64,000 nucleotides of DNA from CAWGJC01 sp965276665 (lineage in GTDB: Bacteria; Pseudomonadota; Alphaproteobacteria; Acetobacterales; Acetobacteraceae), in the NCBI GenBank assembly GCA_965276665.1, contig OZ255620.1:4092001-4156000 (forward strand), written 5' to 3'. Shown one piece after another: positions 1-8,033 of the stretch (positions are counted from its first letter, which is position 1; each line of letters begins with the position of its first letter). The notes below the pieces were generated by a model. The model saw only the letters and a program-made list of their open reading frames with translations, was not told the DNA's origin and made no database searches. A program made the position numbers and the translations under genes.

Positions 1-527
1 ATCCCGGGAATTCGCGCAAGGCGTTCACCCAGCAATCCTATGGCGCGCATTTCGCGGAAGTCGGCGTGAACGAGGTGACCGGCGAGATTCGTCTCCGCCG
101 GATGCTCGGCGTGTTCACCGCCGGCCGTATCCTCAACGCCAAGACCGCGCGCTCGCAGGCGATCGGCGGCATGGTGTTCGGAATCGGCGCCGCGCTGATG
201 GAGGCGATCGACGTCGACACGCGCGACGGCTGGTTCGTCAACAACAACCTCGCGGAATATCATGTCGCCGCGCATGCGGATGTCCCGGCGATCGACGCGG
301 TGTTCCTCGAGGAGCTCGATCCGCATTCCAGCGCGATGAAAAGCAAGGGGCTCGGCGAGCTCGGGATCTGCGGCGCCGGCGCTTCGGTCGCGAATGCGGT
401 CTACAATGCGACGGGCATCCGCATCCGCGACTATCCGCTCACCCTCGACAAGGTGCTCGACGCCTGGACCAAGGCGGTCCCCCCGCAGCAGCGCAGCTCG
501 CTCAGTCCCGCCATCCATGCAGGGTGA
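1..527 (+). CDS. Xanthine dehydrogenase/aldehyde oxidase family molybdopterin-binding subunit, C-terminal part (5' truncated)
   Basis: The reading frame is open from the first bases of the window (frame beginning at base 3) to TGA at 525-527, so only the last ~175 residues are present. The segment carries the typical end of the molybdenum hydroxylase large subunit: a Gln-Ser-Tyr-Gly-Ala-His-Phe stretch, then Val-Asn-x-x-Thr-Gly-Glu-Ile-Arg, a Gly-Arg-Ile-Leu-Asn segment, the Gln-x-x-Gly-Gly-x-x-x-Gly-Ile-Gly helix, and Lys-Gly-Leu-Gly-Glu-Leu-Gly near the end, whose Glu lies where the catalytic base of the family sits. Such subunits hydroxylate aldehydes or N-heterocycles with FAD and 2Fe-2S partners, which would be encoded upstream outside the window. 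The true start is not visible; substrate cannot be inferred. Confidence 0.88.
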   Translation, partial: PGNSRKAFTQQSYGAHFAEVGVNEVTGEIRLRRMLGVFTAGRILNAKTARSQAIGGMVFGIGAALMEAIDVDTRDGWFVNNNLAEYHVAAHADVPAIDAVFLEELDPHSSAMKSKGLGELGICGAGASVANAVYNATGIRIRDYPLTLDKVLDAWTKAVPPQQRSSLSPAIHAG

Positions 528-534
528 GATCACT

Positions 535-935
535 CCAAGGAGTCATTGGGCCGCGACCTGCGCCTCGCGCCCGCGAGATCGCCGACGACACTGGCGACCG
601 GGCCAAAACCCATTGCCTGCGCCGCGTCGTATCGTATCGTAGCGCGGCCGGGCGAGACCGGGCAGCTCCGGCGTGCCGCTCCGTGCGAATGCGGCCCAGG
701 CTGTCATCATCGTGCGCGAAGCGTTCGGCCACCGCGGCGGACGGGGCGATTGCATCGCCGGATCGGCGCCGAAGAACGCCTGCATCTCCTCGGGCGTGGC
801 GCCCAGCACGATGTCGATGCCGCGCTCCGCCGCGAAAGGCGGATCGACGGCGGCGAAGCGGGCATTCTCCCGCGCGATCACCACCTGCAGCTCGAGCGAG
901 CCCGCGCCGCGATCCGCCCGCCGCCGGACGCTGAT
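535..935 (-). pseudogene. Remnant of a type-B carboxylesterase (C-terminal part, frameshifted)
   Basis: On the minus strand a stretch reads as the C-terminal third of a carboxylesterase of the para-nitrobenzyl-esterase type: an Ile-Val-Leu-Gly-Ala-Thr-x-x-Glu-Met segment, then Met-x-x-Ala-Trp-x-x-Phe-Ala-Arg-Ser-Gly-x-Pro, then Arg-Tyr-Asp-Thr-x-Arg-Arg. The match continues only by changing frame: the next conserved block (Gly-Phe-Gly-Pro-Val-Ala-Ser-Val-Val) is in a third frame and runs to a stop near 535. No N-terminal half, nucleophile elbow or start codon exists upstream, where the lipoprotein gene begins. This is therefore a decayed fragment rather than a working gene. The family assignment is by eye from short conserved blocks. 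Confidence 0.5.
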
Positions 936-955
936 CGGGCGCATCGCAAGACGAT

Positions 956-1510
956 CTACACTCCGCCGGGCGCCCAATCGGTGATGTCGACGCTGACGTC
1001 GAGCGGGTGCTCGCCGGGAGTGGTGTCGCGCTCGCTGCCGATCGCCTCGCGGCAATTCACGTAGCTCAGATCCTCGTGGCACATCAGCAATCCGCGCATC
1101 ATGATGCTGCCGCGGCTGCGCGTGTCGCCGATATCGTGATCGCAGGTGCCGTCGAAGGTTTCGGTGTCGCTGGCGATGCCGCCCGGACGGACGCTGTCGA
1201 AACGGAAGGAGCGGACGCTCGGCACGGATTCATCGCCGATCCGCCCCTCGACCCGCCCGACCATCGCGACGGTAGAGCGCGACAGATTGTGCAGATGGAA
1301 CACCACCGAGCAGGTGTCGGACAGCGCGTTCGCCGCGGCGAGGCCGACGCCCGCGCTCAGCAGCAACGTCTTGCCGCGTGCACCGTCCGACAGGTCGCCT
1401 GACGTCACCGCCGGCGCCGCGGCCAATGACGCGGGCGCGATTCCGGGCGGGGTGCAGGCAGCACCAAGCGCGGCGAGCAGGGCCCCGCCGGTGAGGATCG
1501 TCAGGCGCAT
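956..1510 (-). CDS. Predicted lipoprotein of unknown function
   Basis: A 184-residue product starting at the ATG at 1510, chosen because it directly begins a lipoprotein signal (Arg-Leu-Thr then a hydrophobic stretch ending Leu-Ala-Ala-Leu-Gly-Ala-Ala-Cys, a lipobox-like cleavage site near residue 18). The mature part has three further cysteines and a section rich in Val, Ser and Arg; no catalytic motif was recognised. It is probably anchored in the outer or inner membrane facing the periplasm. It is transcribed away from serC, with which it shares a divergent intergenic region of about 150 bases. Function unknown. Confidence 0.65.
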   Translation of the reverse strand: MRLTILTGGALLAALGAACTPPGIAPASLAAAPAVTSGDLSDGARGKTLLLSAGVGLAAANALSDTCSVVFHLHNLSRSTVAMVGRVEGRIGDESVPSVRSFRFDSVRPGGIASDTETFDGTCDHDIGDTRSRGSIMMRGLLMCHEDLSYVNCREAIGSERDTTPGEHPLDVSVDITDWAPGGV

Positions 1511-1564
1511 CGCGGGTCTCCGTCTCGTCGCGGAACCATAGCCGGTTTTCGCGGCCGGTGAAGC

Positions 1565-1656
1565 GACGCCTGGACCGTGCCGCCGGTTTCGGCTATGCAT
1601 CCGTCCGGGTCACGCCCCCCCACCGGGGCGCTTCTCTTCTGCAAGGGAGAGCCGAA
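1565..1656 (+). promoter_or_regulatory. serC-leader-like cis-regulatory RNA
   Basis: The stretch just before serC can fold into successive hairpins: a GCCG/CGGC stem near 1580-1593, a CGCCCC/GGGGCG stem at 1613-1618/1625-1630, and a TCTCTT/GGGAGA stem at 1633-1638/1645-1650 whose 3' arm is the serC ribosome-binding site. Alphaproteobacterial serC genes are known to carry a conserved serC RNA motif built of terminal hairpins close to the start codon, and this arrangement resembles it. Seen: the hairpins and their position. Inferred: that it is that motif and represses translation by hiding the ribosome-binding site. Confidence 0.5.
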
Positions 1657-2829
1657 ATGGCTAGTGCCGCGAAGCCCGGACTCCGTCCGGCTAACCCCGA
1701 TTTCTCCTCAGGCCCCTGCGCCAAGCGTCCCGGCTGGTCGCTCGACGCGCTTTCCGGCGCGCTGCTCGGGCGCAGTCACCGTGCGACAGAGCCGAAAGCG
1801 CGTCTGCTCGAGGTGATCGAGCGCTCCCGCATGCTGCTCGGCATGCCGGGCGACTGGAAGCTCGGCATCGTCCCGGCTTCCGACACCGGCGCCGTCGAAA
1901 TGGCGCTGTGGTCGCTGCTCGGGCCGCGTGGCGTCGACGTGCTCGCCTTTGAGAGTTTTTCCGAGGCCTGGGCGACCGACATCGTGAAGCAGCTCTGCCT
2001 CGATGCGCGCGTGCTCGCCGCCCCTTATGGCGCGCTGCCCGATCTCGCGGCGGTCGATCCGGCGCGCGACCTCGTGCTCGCCTGGAACGGCACCACCTCC
2101 GGCGTGCGCCTTCCGGATGCCGCGTGGATCGCGCCGGATCGCGATGGTCTGGTGATCTGCGACGCCACCTCCGCTGCCTTCGCGATGGCGCTGCCATGGG
2201 ACCGGCTCGATGTCGTGACCTGGTCCTGGCAGAAGGTGCTGGGCGGGGAAGCGGCGCACGGCATGCTGGCGCTCTCGCCGCGCGCGATCGCCCGGCTCGA
2301 GACCCACAAGCCCACCTGGCCGCTGCCGAAGATCTTTCGGCTCACCGCGTCGGGCAAGCTGAGCGAGGGCATCTTCAAGGGCGAGACGATCAACACGCCG
2401 AGCCTGCTCTGTGTCGAGGATGCGCTCGACGGGCTGCGCTGGGCGGAGCGCATCGGCGGCCTGCCGGCGCTGATCGCGCGCAGCGAGGCCAATCTCGCCG
2501 CGATCGCGGATTGGGTGGCGCGCACGCAATGGGTGGCGTTCCTGGCGGAGACGCCGCAGACGCGCTCGCCGACCGCGATTTGCCTGCGCATTGCCGCCCC
2601 CTGGTTCATCGCGCTGCCGAAAGAGGCGCAGGCGAAATCGGCGAAGCAGCTCGCCACGCTGCTGGAGACGGAAGGCGTCGCCTTCGATATCGGCGCGTAT
2701 CGCGACGCGCCGCCGGGCCTGCGCATCTGGGGCGGTGCGACGGTCGAGACCGCCGATATCGCGGCGCTGCTGTCCTGGCTCGACTGGGCCTATGCCGAAA
2801 TCGCGCCGCAAGCCCTGGCCGCGGAGTGA
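1657..2829 (+). CDS. serC: Phosphoserine aminotransferase (alphaproteobacterial type)
   Basis: Converts 3-phosphohydroxypyruvate and glutamate to O-phosphoserine and 2-oxoglutarate, the second step of serine synthesis; the same enzyme type also serves pyridoxal phosphate synthesis. The 390-residue protein begins at ATG 1657 behind an AGGGAGA ribosome-binding site; an in-frame extension upstream exists but would run through the leader hairpins. It has the family start (Pro-Asn-Pro-x-Phe-Ser-Ser-Gly-Pro) and the PLP-binding lysine at about residue 193 in Trp-Ser-Trp-Gln-Lys-Val-Leu-Gly. Length fits the roughly 390-residue alphaproteobacterial/archaeal class rather than the 360-residue E. coli class. 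serA starts 5 bases after its stop, so the two serine enzymes are co-transcribed. Confidence 0.95.
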   Translation: MASAAKPGLRPANPDFSSGPCAKRPGWSLDALSGALLGRSHRATEPKARLLEVIERSRMLLGMPGDWKLGIVPASDTGAVEMALWSLLGPRGVDVLAFESFSEAWATDIVKQLCLDARVLAAPYGALPDLAAVDPARDLVLAWNGTTSGVRLPDAAWIAPDRDGLVICDATSAAFAMALPWDRLDVVTWSWQKVLGGEAAHGMLALSPRAIARLETHKPTWPLPKIFRLTASGKLSEGIFKGETINTPSLLCVEDALDGLRWAERIGGLPALIARSEANLAAIADWVARTQWVAFLAETPQTRSPTAICLRIAAPWFIALPKEAQAKSAKQLATLLETEGVAFDIGAYRDAPPGLRIWGGATVETADIAALLSWLDWAYAEIAPQALAAE

Positions 2830-2834
2830 CGCCG

Positions 2835-4421
2835 ATGCCGAAAGTGCTGATCAGCGACAAGCTGTCGCCCGCCGCCATCGCGATCTTCCGCGACCGCGGC
2901 CTCGAGGTCGATATGAAGACCGGGCTCCCGCCGGCCGATCTGCGTGCGATCATCGGCGCGTATGACGGGCTCGCGGTGCGCTCCTCGACCAAGGTGACGC
3001 GCGAGCTGCTCGAGGTTGCGCCGAAGCTGAAGGTTGTCGGGCGCGCCGGTATCGGCGTCGACAATGTGGACGTGAAATCCGCCACCGCGCGCGGCGTCGT
3101 GGTGATGAACACGCCGCACGGCAACACCATCACCACCGCTGAGCACGCCATCGCGATGATGTTCGCGCTCGCGCGTCAGATCCCGGAGGCGAGTCTCTCC
3201 ACCAAATCCGGCAAATGGGAGAAGAACCGCTTCATGGGTGTCGAGCTTTCGGGCAAGACGCTCGGGCTGATCGGCTGCGGCAATATCGGCTCGATCGTCG
3301 CCGATCGCGCACAGGGCCTGCATATGAAGGTGATCGCGTACGACCCGTTCCTCACCGAGGCGCGCGCGCTCGAATTCGGCGTCGAGAAGGTCGAGCTGCC
3401 GGCGCTGCTCGCGCGGGCGGATTTCATCACCCTGCACACGCCGCTCACCGAGGCCACCCGCAACATCCTCTCGCGCGAGGCGATCGCATCGACGAAGCCG
3501 GGCGTGCGCATCGTCAATTGCGCGCGCGGCGGCCTGCTCGACGAGGCGGCGCTCGCCGATGCGATCAAGGACGGGCATGTTGCCGGCGCGGCCCTCGATG
3601 TGTTCGAGACCGAGCCCGCGAAGGCGAGCCCGCTTTTCGGATTGGAGGCGGTGGTGTGCACGCCGCATCTCGGCGCGGCGACCGCCGAGGCGCAGGAGAA
3701 CGTGGCGCTGCAAGTTGCCGAGCAGATGAGCGATTTCTTGCTCACCGGCGCGGTGGTGAATGCGATCAACATGCCGTCCGTCTCCGCCGAGGATGCGCCG
3801 CGGCTGCGTCCCTACATGGATCTCTGCCGCCTGCTCGGGGAATTCGCCGGCCAGCTCACCGAGGCGCAGGACGGGGTGATCCGTCGCGTCACCATCGAGT
3901 ACGAGGGCGGGGCGGCGGCGCTGAACCAGCGACCGCTCACCGCGATCGCGCTCGCCGGCCTGCTCGGCCCGGTGATGGAAGGCGTGAACATGGTGAATGC
4001 GCCTGTGCTTGCGCGCGAGCGCGGCGTCGAGGTCGCGGAGGTTCTGCACGAACGCGCCGGCGAGTACCAGACGCTGATCCGCATCGAGGTGGCGACCGAC
4101 AAGCAGACCCGCGCGGTGGCCGGCACTTTGTTCGCCGCCTCCCGTCCGCGTCTCGTCGAGGTGAAGGGCATCAAGGTCGAGGCGGATTTCGGCGCGCACA
4201 TGCTCTACGTCACCAACCAGGACAAGCCCGGCTTCATCGGCCGCTTCGGCGCGACCTTGGCGGGTGCCGGGATCAACATCGCGACGTTTCATCTCGGGCG
4301 CGCCGCGGAGGGCGGCGATGCGATCTGCCTCGTCTCGGTGGACGGCCAGGTGCCGGAGGACGTGCTGGCGATGGTGCGCACGCTTCCCCTCGTCGTCCAG
4401 GCGACCGCTCTGCGGTTCTGA
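2835..4421 (+). CDS. serA: D-3-phosphoglycerate dehydrogenase, long form with ACT domain
   Basis: Oxidises 3-phosphoglycerate to 3-phosphohydroxypyruvate, the committed step of serine synthesis. The 528-residue length is that of the long bacterial form: substrate-binding lobe, NAD-binding fold with Gly-Cys-Gly-Asn-Ile-Gly at about 147-152, catalytic Arg in Asn-Cys-Ala-Arg-Gly-Gly, Glu in Phe-Glu-Thr-Glu-Pro, and His in Thr-Pro-His-Leu-Gly-Ala. An intervening ASB-type domain and a C-terminal ACT domain (Val-Thr-Asn-x-Asp-Lys-Pro-Gly-Phe-Ile-Gly) follow, the latter usually giving feedback control by serine. ATG 2835 was chosen; a GTG at 2826 overlapping the serC stop is possible but adds only three residues. 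It converges on the cupin gene 40 bases further on. Confidence 0.96.
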   Translation: MPKVLISDKLSPAAIAIFRDRGLEVDMKTGLPPADLRAIIGAYDGLAVRSSTKVTRELLEVAPKLKVVGRAGIGVDNVDVKSATARGVVVMNTPHGNTITTAEHAIAMMFALARQIPEASLSTKSGKWEKNRFMGVELSGKTLGLIGCGNIGSIVADRAQGLHMKVIAYDPFLTEARALEFGVEKVELPALLARADFITLHTPLTEATRNILSREAIASTKPGVRIVNCARGGLLDEAALADAIKDGHVAGAALDVFETEPAKASPLFGLEAVVCTPHLGAATAEAQENVALQVAEQMSDFLLTGAVVNAINMPSVSAEDAPRLRPYMDLCRLLGEFAGQLTEAQDGVIRRVTIEYEGGAAALNQRPLTAIALAGLLGPVMEGVNMVNAPVLARERGVEVAEVLHERAGEYQTLIRIEVATDKQTRAVAGTLFAASRPRLVEVKGIKVEADFGAHMLYVTNQDKPGFIGRFGATLAGAGINIATFHLGRAAEGGDAICLVSVDGQVPEDVLAMVRTLPLVVQATALRF

Positions 4422-4461
4422 GTTGGGCTGACCTCGTGTGCGGCGGCTTGGCGCAGCGGCG

Positions 4462-4989
4462 TCAGCCGCGATCGCCCTCGCGTACCGGACCCCATAGGAC
4501 CGGCACGCCCTCCAGGCTGCCGTAGACCGGGTCGGTCTCCGGCAGCCTGACCATGGCAATCGCGCGTTTTGTCGCTGCATGCTCCGCGGGGTCGCCGCGG
4601 CGGATGTCGTAAGTGGCGCCGCCGGGATAAGCGCCGATCACCCGCAGATCCGCGCTCTGCCCGAGATTCCGGTGCGCCACGCCGGCCGGAATGACCACGA
4701 CATCGCCGGCACGCATCGAGACCTCTGCACCGTCGGGGCCTCCGAAAGCTACCCCGACCTCGCCCGCGGCGATACCCAGCACCTCATGCGCGATGCTGTG
4801 GAAATGATGATAAGGGAGGATCCCGTCACGCCAGGAATTCGACCAGAGATTGCCGGCAAACACGCACTCGATCGTCGCGGCATCCGCTGCCACCGCGGAG
4901 CGGTAGACGATCAGTGGAAGGACGGAATTCGGGAAATGCCCGTCATCCGCGAAAAGGTGGGTCTCGGCGTTCCCATGCGGCGGGCGCAT
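4462..4989 (-). CDS. Cupin-domain protein (YjlB-like)
   Basis: A cytoplasmic single-cupin protein of about 175 residues. It has the YjlB-type opening (Phe-Ala-Asp-Asp-Gly-His-Phe-Pro-Asn), then His-Phe-His-Ser-x-x-His-Glu in the first cupin motif, and Val-Val-Val-Ile-Pro-Ala-Gly-Val-Ala-His in the second, giving a plausible three-His metal site. The ATG at 4989 was chosen because conservation starts just after it; a longer frame runs to 5172 but its extra residues look unlike the family. The reaction of YjlB-type proteins is not established. The gene points toward serA and away from the DUF1488 gene. Confidence 0.75.
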   Translation of the reverse strand: MRPPHGNAETHLFADDGHFPNSVLPLIVYRSAVAADAATIECVFAGNLWSNSWRDGILPYHHFHSIAHEVLGIAAGEVGVAFGGPDGAEVSMRAGDVVVIPAGVAHRNLGQSADLRVIGAYPGGATYDIRRGDPAEHAATKRAIAMVRLPETDPVYGSLEGVPVLWGPVREGDRG

Positions 4990-5201
4990 GCCTGTCTGAT
5001 GTGCGGCCACGACGTCACGCGCTCCCGTCCAACTTGCTCGTTCTGTTCGTAAAAATTGAAAAAGTCGCCTGGCAATACCCGCCGGGCAATTCTTCCGATT
5101 CTGCGTCGAGTAAAAAAAGCTTTCATCTTGTATGTGCATCGGTGTCTTCCCATGTCGAGTCGACGTGGCCAAGATTCTCTGGCAATCGAAGGATGATCGT
5201 C

Positions 5202-5540
5202 ATGAATGTTGTGCGGAATCCTTCCTCGTCGTTGCGGCCAAAGTGGGACGGCGCGCGCATCCTCTTCGACATTCATGACGGCGACACCGAGGTGCAGTGC
5301 GCCATCTCCCGCGGGGCCATCGAGGAGATCAGTGAGCGCCGCTGTTTTCGGACCGACGATCTGATGGCGTGTTTCGCCGGAGCCCGTGCGCGGATCGAGG
5401 CGCTCGCACTGGAGAAGGCGCGGGGACGGCCGGCGGGAAGCTCGGGGCGCGTGAATCTCTGGGCGGATGACGTGGAATTCGTCCCGCCCAGCGAAGCTGG
5501 TGCCGCGCGCCAGGCTGCTGCCACCCGCCAGATTCCCTAA
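5202..5540 (+). CDS. DUF1488 family protein
   Basis: A 112-residue soluble protein with the DUF1488 pattern: an N-terminal Trp-Asp-Gly-Ala-Arg-Ile-Leu-Phe-Asp segment, Val-Gln-Cys-Ala-Ile-Ser at about residue 40, and a helical second half rich in Ala and Arg. The ATG at 5202 has AAGGA eight bases upstream; ATG 5193 lies in the same frame and overlaps that site, so it is less likely. The family is small, widespread in alphaproteobacteria and of unknown function. The tail after residue 75 (Gly-Arg-Pro-Ala-Gly onward) appears less conserved. The upstream region, shared with the divergent cupin gene, is poorer in GC than its surroundings. Confidence 0.65.
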   Translation: MNVVRNPSSSLRPKWDGARILFDIHDGDTEVQCAISRGAIEEISERRCFRTDDLMACFAGARARIEALALEKARGRPAGSSGRVNLWADDVEFVPPSEAGAARQAAATRQIP

Positions 5541-5667
5541 CGAAGATTCGCTCACGAACGGGTCCCGCATTGCGCGGGAACTCCTTCTCTCCGGCTCCCG
5601 ACCGAAGCGGCAGATGGCAACCGCGATTGAAGCGTGTGGCGACATCCGCGCGCACCGTGCTTTTCCG

Positions 5668-5773
5668 TAGAGCATGTTCCGTTCGCATTCGCTCACTGCC
5701 CAGGCTCTAGCTTTCTGCTTTGGCGAGCATCTTTATCCGCCGGAACGATTCCGTTCGAACGGATGATGCTCTA
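5668..5773. mobile_element. MITE-like palindromic element (about 106 bp) upstream of groEL
   Basis: Two 17-base arms, at 5668-5684 and 5757-5773, are inverted copies matching at 15 of 17 positions (each begins TAGAGCAT when read inward) and enclose about 70 bases. Inside the right half a perfect 14-base palindrome (TCCGTTCGAACGGA, 5750-5763) and a second GAGCATC arm (5725-5731) give nested hairpins. The outer TA on both sides could be the target duplication made by IS630/mariner-type transposases. There is no coding sequence, so this would be a non-autonomous element or a dispersed palindromic repeat. It ends 46 bases before groEL. Confidence 0.5.
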
Positions 5774-5819
5774 GGCTCTGCCCGAGCCCACTGACCCACA
5801 AAAAGATTGGATGACGATC

Positions 5820-7427
5820 ATGGCAGCCAAGAGTGTGAGATTCGGCACCGAAGCGCGCAGCAGCATGATGCGCGGGGTCGATTTGCTGGCCGATGCGGTG
5901 AAGGTGACGCTTGGTCCGAAGGGCCGCAACGTCGTCATCGACAAGAGCTTCGGCGCGCCGCGCATCACCAAGGACGGTGCGACGGTGGCGAAGGAGATTG
6001 ACCTCGTCGACAAATCCGAGAATATGGGTGCCCAGTTGCTGCGCGAGGTGGCGAGCAAGACGAATGACGTCGCCGGCGACGGCACCACCACCGCGATCGT
6101 GCTGGCGCAAAGCATCGTCCGGCATGGCGGCAAGGCGGTCGCCGCGGGCTTCGCGCCGCTCGAGCTGCGCCGGGGCGTGGACAAGGCGGTAACTGCGCTG
6201 GTCGAGGAATTGCAGCGCCGCACGCGGAAGATCACCACCGAGATGGAAACCGCGCAGGTCGGCACGATCTCGGCGAATGGCGACAAGGAGATCGGGCGGC
6301 TGATCGCCCAGGCCATGCAGAGGGTCGGCAACGAGGGTGTCATCACCGTCGAGGAAGCCAAGGGCATGGAGACCGAGCTCGACGTCGTCGAGGGGATGCA
6401 ATTCGATCGCGGCTATCTCAGCCCCTACTTCATCACCAATGTCGAGAAGATGACGACCGAACTCGTCGATCCCTACATCCTGATCCACGAAAAGAAGCTC
6501 TCCGGCCTGCAGACATTCCTGCCCTTGCTCGAAAGCGTCGTTCAGGCTGGCGCGCCGCTGCTGATCATCGCCGAGGATGTCGACGGCGAGGCGCTCGCGA
6601 CCCTGGTCGTCAACAAGCTGCGCGGCGGCCTCAAGGTCGCGGCGGTGAAGGCGCCCGGCTTCGGTGATCGCCGCAAGGCGATGCTCGAGGATCTCGCGAT
6701 CCTCACCGGCGGACAGGTGATCAGCGAGGATCTCGGTATCAAGCTCGAGAACGTCACCCTGCCGATGCTTGGCCGCGCCAAGCGGGTGCTGATCGAGAAG
6801 GAGAACACGACGATCATCGAGGGGGCCGGCTCGAAAGAGGACATCCAGGGCCGCTGCAACCAGATCCGGGCGCAGGCGGAGGAGACGACCTCCGACTACG
6901 ACCGCGAGAAGCTGCAGGAGCGGCTGGCGAAGCTCGCCGGCGGCATCGCCGTGATCCGTGTCGGCGGCTCGACCGAGATCGAGGTGAAGGAGCGCAAGGA
7001 CCGCGTCGATGACGCGCTGCACGCGACCCGCGCCGCGGTCGAGGAAGGCATCGTCCCCGGCGGCGGCGTCGCCCTAGCGCGTGCTTCTGTAGTGCTCGCG
7101 ACCCTGAATGCCGCGAATCTCGAGCAGAAGCAGGGGATCGACATCGTTCGTCGCGCGGTCCTCTCCCCGCTCCGCCAGATCGCCGAAAATGCAGGTGAGG
7201 ATGGCGCCGTCATTTCGGGCAAAGTTCTGGAGTCGGATGACTATAATTGGGGCTTCGACGCCCAATCGGGCGAGTTCAAGGACCTCACAGCCGCCGGCAT
7301 TATCGACCCGACGAAAGTCGTGCGGGTTGCCTTGCAGAACGCCGCCTCTGTCGGAGGCCTCTTGATGACCACCGAGGCGCTGGTCTCCGAGAAAGCCGAA
7401 CATGACACTCTCGATCAGGCGGCCTGA
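5820..7427 (+). CDS. groEL: 60 kDa chaperonin GroEL, solitary paralogue
   Basis: ATP-driven folding chamber subunit. The 535-residue sequence is a clear GroEL throughout: Leu-Gly-Pro-Lys-Gly-Arg-Asn-Val, the nucleotide loop Gly-Asp-Gly-Thr-Thr-Thr near residue 86, Phe-Asp-Arg-Gly-Tyr-Leu-Ser-Pro-Tyr-Phe, Ala-Pro-Gly-Phe-Gly-Asp-Arg-Arg, and Val-x-Gly-Gly-Gly-Val-Ala-Leu near 412. Two oddities are seen: no groES precedes it, and the C-terminus ends acidic/alanine-rich (Thr-Leu-Asp-Gln-Ala-Ala) without the Gly-Gly-Met tail of the housekeeping protein. ATG 5820 gives the canonical Met-Ala-Ala-Lys start; ATG 5811 is the alternative. This is inferred to be a second, possibly stress-related or specialised GroEL, with the main groESL elsewhere. 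Confidence 0.95.
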   Translation: MAAKSVRFGTEARSSMMRGVDLLADAVKVTLGPKGRNVVIDKSFGAPRITKDGATVAKEIDLVDKSENMGAQLLREVASKTNDVAGDGTTTAIVLAQSIVRHGGKAVAAGFAPLELRRGVDKAVTALVEELQRRTRKITTEMETAQVGTISANGDKEIGRLIAQAMQRVGNEGVITVEEAKGMETELDVVEGMQFDRGYLSPYFITNVEKMTTELVDPYILIHEKKLSGLQTFLPLLESVVQAGAPLLIIAEDVDGEALATLVVNKLRGGLKVAAVKAPGFGDRRKAMLEDLAILTGGQVISEDLGIKLENVTLPMLGRAKRVLIEKENTTIIEGAGSKEDIQGRCNQIRAQAEETTSDYDREKLQERLAKLAGGIAVIRVGGSTEIEVKERKDRVDDALHATRAAVEEGIVPGGGVALARASVVLATLNAANLEQKQGIDIVRRAVLSPLRQIAENAGEDGAVISGKVLESDDYNWGFDAQSGEFKDLTAAGIIDPTKVVRVALQNAASVGGLLMTTEALVSEKAEHDTLDQAA

Positions 7428-7477
7428 CCGGCGCAAAGGATTTCCTGATAGGAACGCCAAACCAGGGAGACAGGACG

Positions 7478-7672
7478 ATGGACAAACGAAGCGGCCCGGA
7501 CATCGTCAGCGAGGCGACACGCGACTATGCTGCGCGCCGCGAGGAATTTCGCCGGGCAGCCTCTCGGAGCGCCGGCGAGTCTCCCGCCCTTGAGGCGACG
7601 CTCGCGACCATCTCTGAGGAGGTCACGGCTGAGGCCATCGAGCGGCGGCAGACGCGCAAGCGGCCGCTCTAG
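7478..7672 (+). CDS. Small hydrophilic protein of unknown function
   Basis: A 64-residue, highly charged protein starting 50 bases after groEL and in the same direction, behind a good ribosome-binding site (GGGAGACAGGACG before the ATG). It is rich in Glu, Arg, Ala and Ser and is predicted to be mostly helical, with no cysteine, membrane segment or recognised domain. It may be co-transcribed with groEL, since no terminator is seen between them, while a strong hairpin lies just downstream at 7686-7725. Not recognised; real-gene status rests on the ribosome-binding site and position. Confidence 0.5.
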   Translation: MDKRSGPDIVSEATRDYAARREEFRRAASRSAGESPALEATLATISEEVTAEAIERRQTRKRPL

Positions 7673-7685
7673 CGCAACGATGCAG

Positions 7686-7725
7686 ATCAGCGACGCGGAC
7701 AGCAAAGAGCGCCCGCGTCGCTGAT
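7686..7725 (+). terminator. Perfect 13-bp hairpin after the groEL transcription unit
   Basis: ATCAGCGACGCGG at 7686-7698 pairs exactly with CCGCGTCGCTGAT at 7713-7725 around a 14-base loop, starting 14 bases after the stop of the small gene. No T-run follows, so it may be a processing or stabilising hairpin, or a weak bidirectional terminator. Confidence 0.45.
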
Positions 7726-8033
7726 TGGCTATCCCGCCTTCAATGTTGCCGACCAGCAGCCCGGCCGCGGCGCCAGGGTCGGCGGTTGCAGCGATGTTGG
7801 AAGAGCACGCCAGAATAGCCGTATCGATACGTCCATCGGAGGCAGAGCGGACGATGGGCAGTCCGGCGAGCTGAACCCGTAGTTCAAGAGCGCGCCACAA
7901 ACTGGCACGCGGGAATCAGGCATACGGAGATCGCCGCGCCCCGTTGAACACGATGACAGGGTTCTGTCTCGACAGAATTAAATCACGATAGTGTTAGATC
8001 CTCGGCCCCACCGGCTCAAGGAGCCGCTCGCGA
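7726..8033. other. Intergenic stretch with no supported gene
   Basis: About 310 bases between the post-groEL hairpin and the next small gene. Short open frames exist on both strands but none has a convincing ribosome-binding site or a recognisable sequence. No tRNA-like or strong terminator structure was seen. Confidence 0.5.

Noticed and set aside
4990..5172. N-terminal extension of the cupin gene to 5172
   Set aside because: The extra residues are unlike the YjlB family start and the extension would consume the divergent promoter region of the DUF1488 gene.
5540..5820. A CIRCE-type heat-shock operator before groEL
   Set aside because: The TTAGCACTC-N9-GAGTGCTAA pattern was not found; only the MITE-like palindrome is present.
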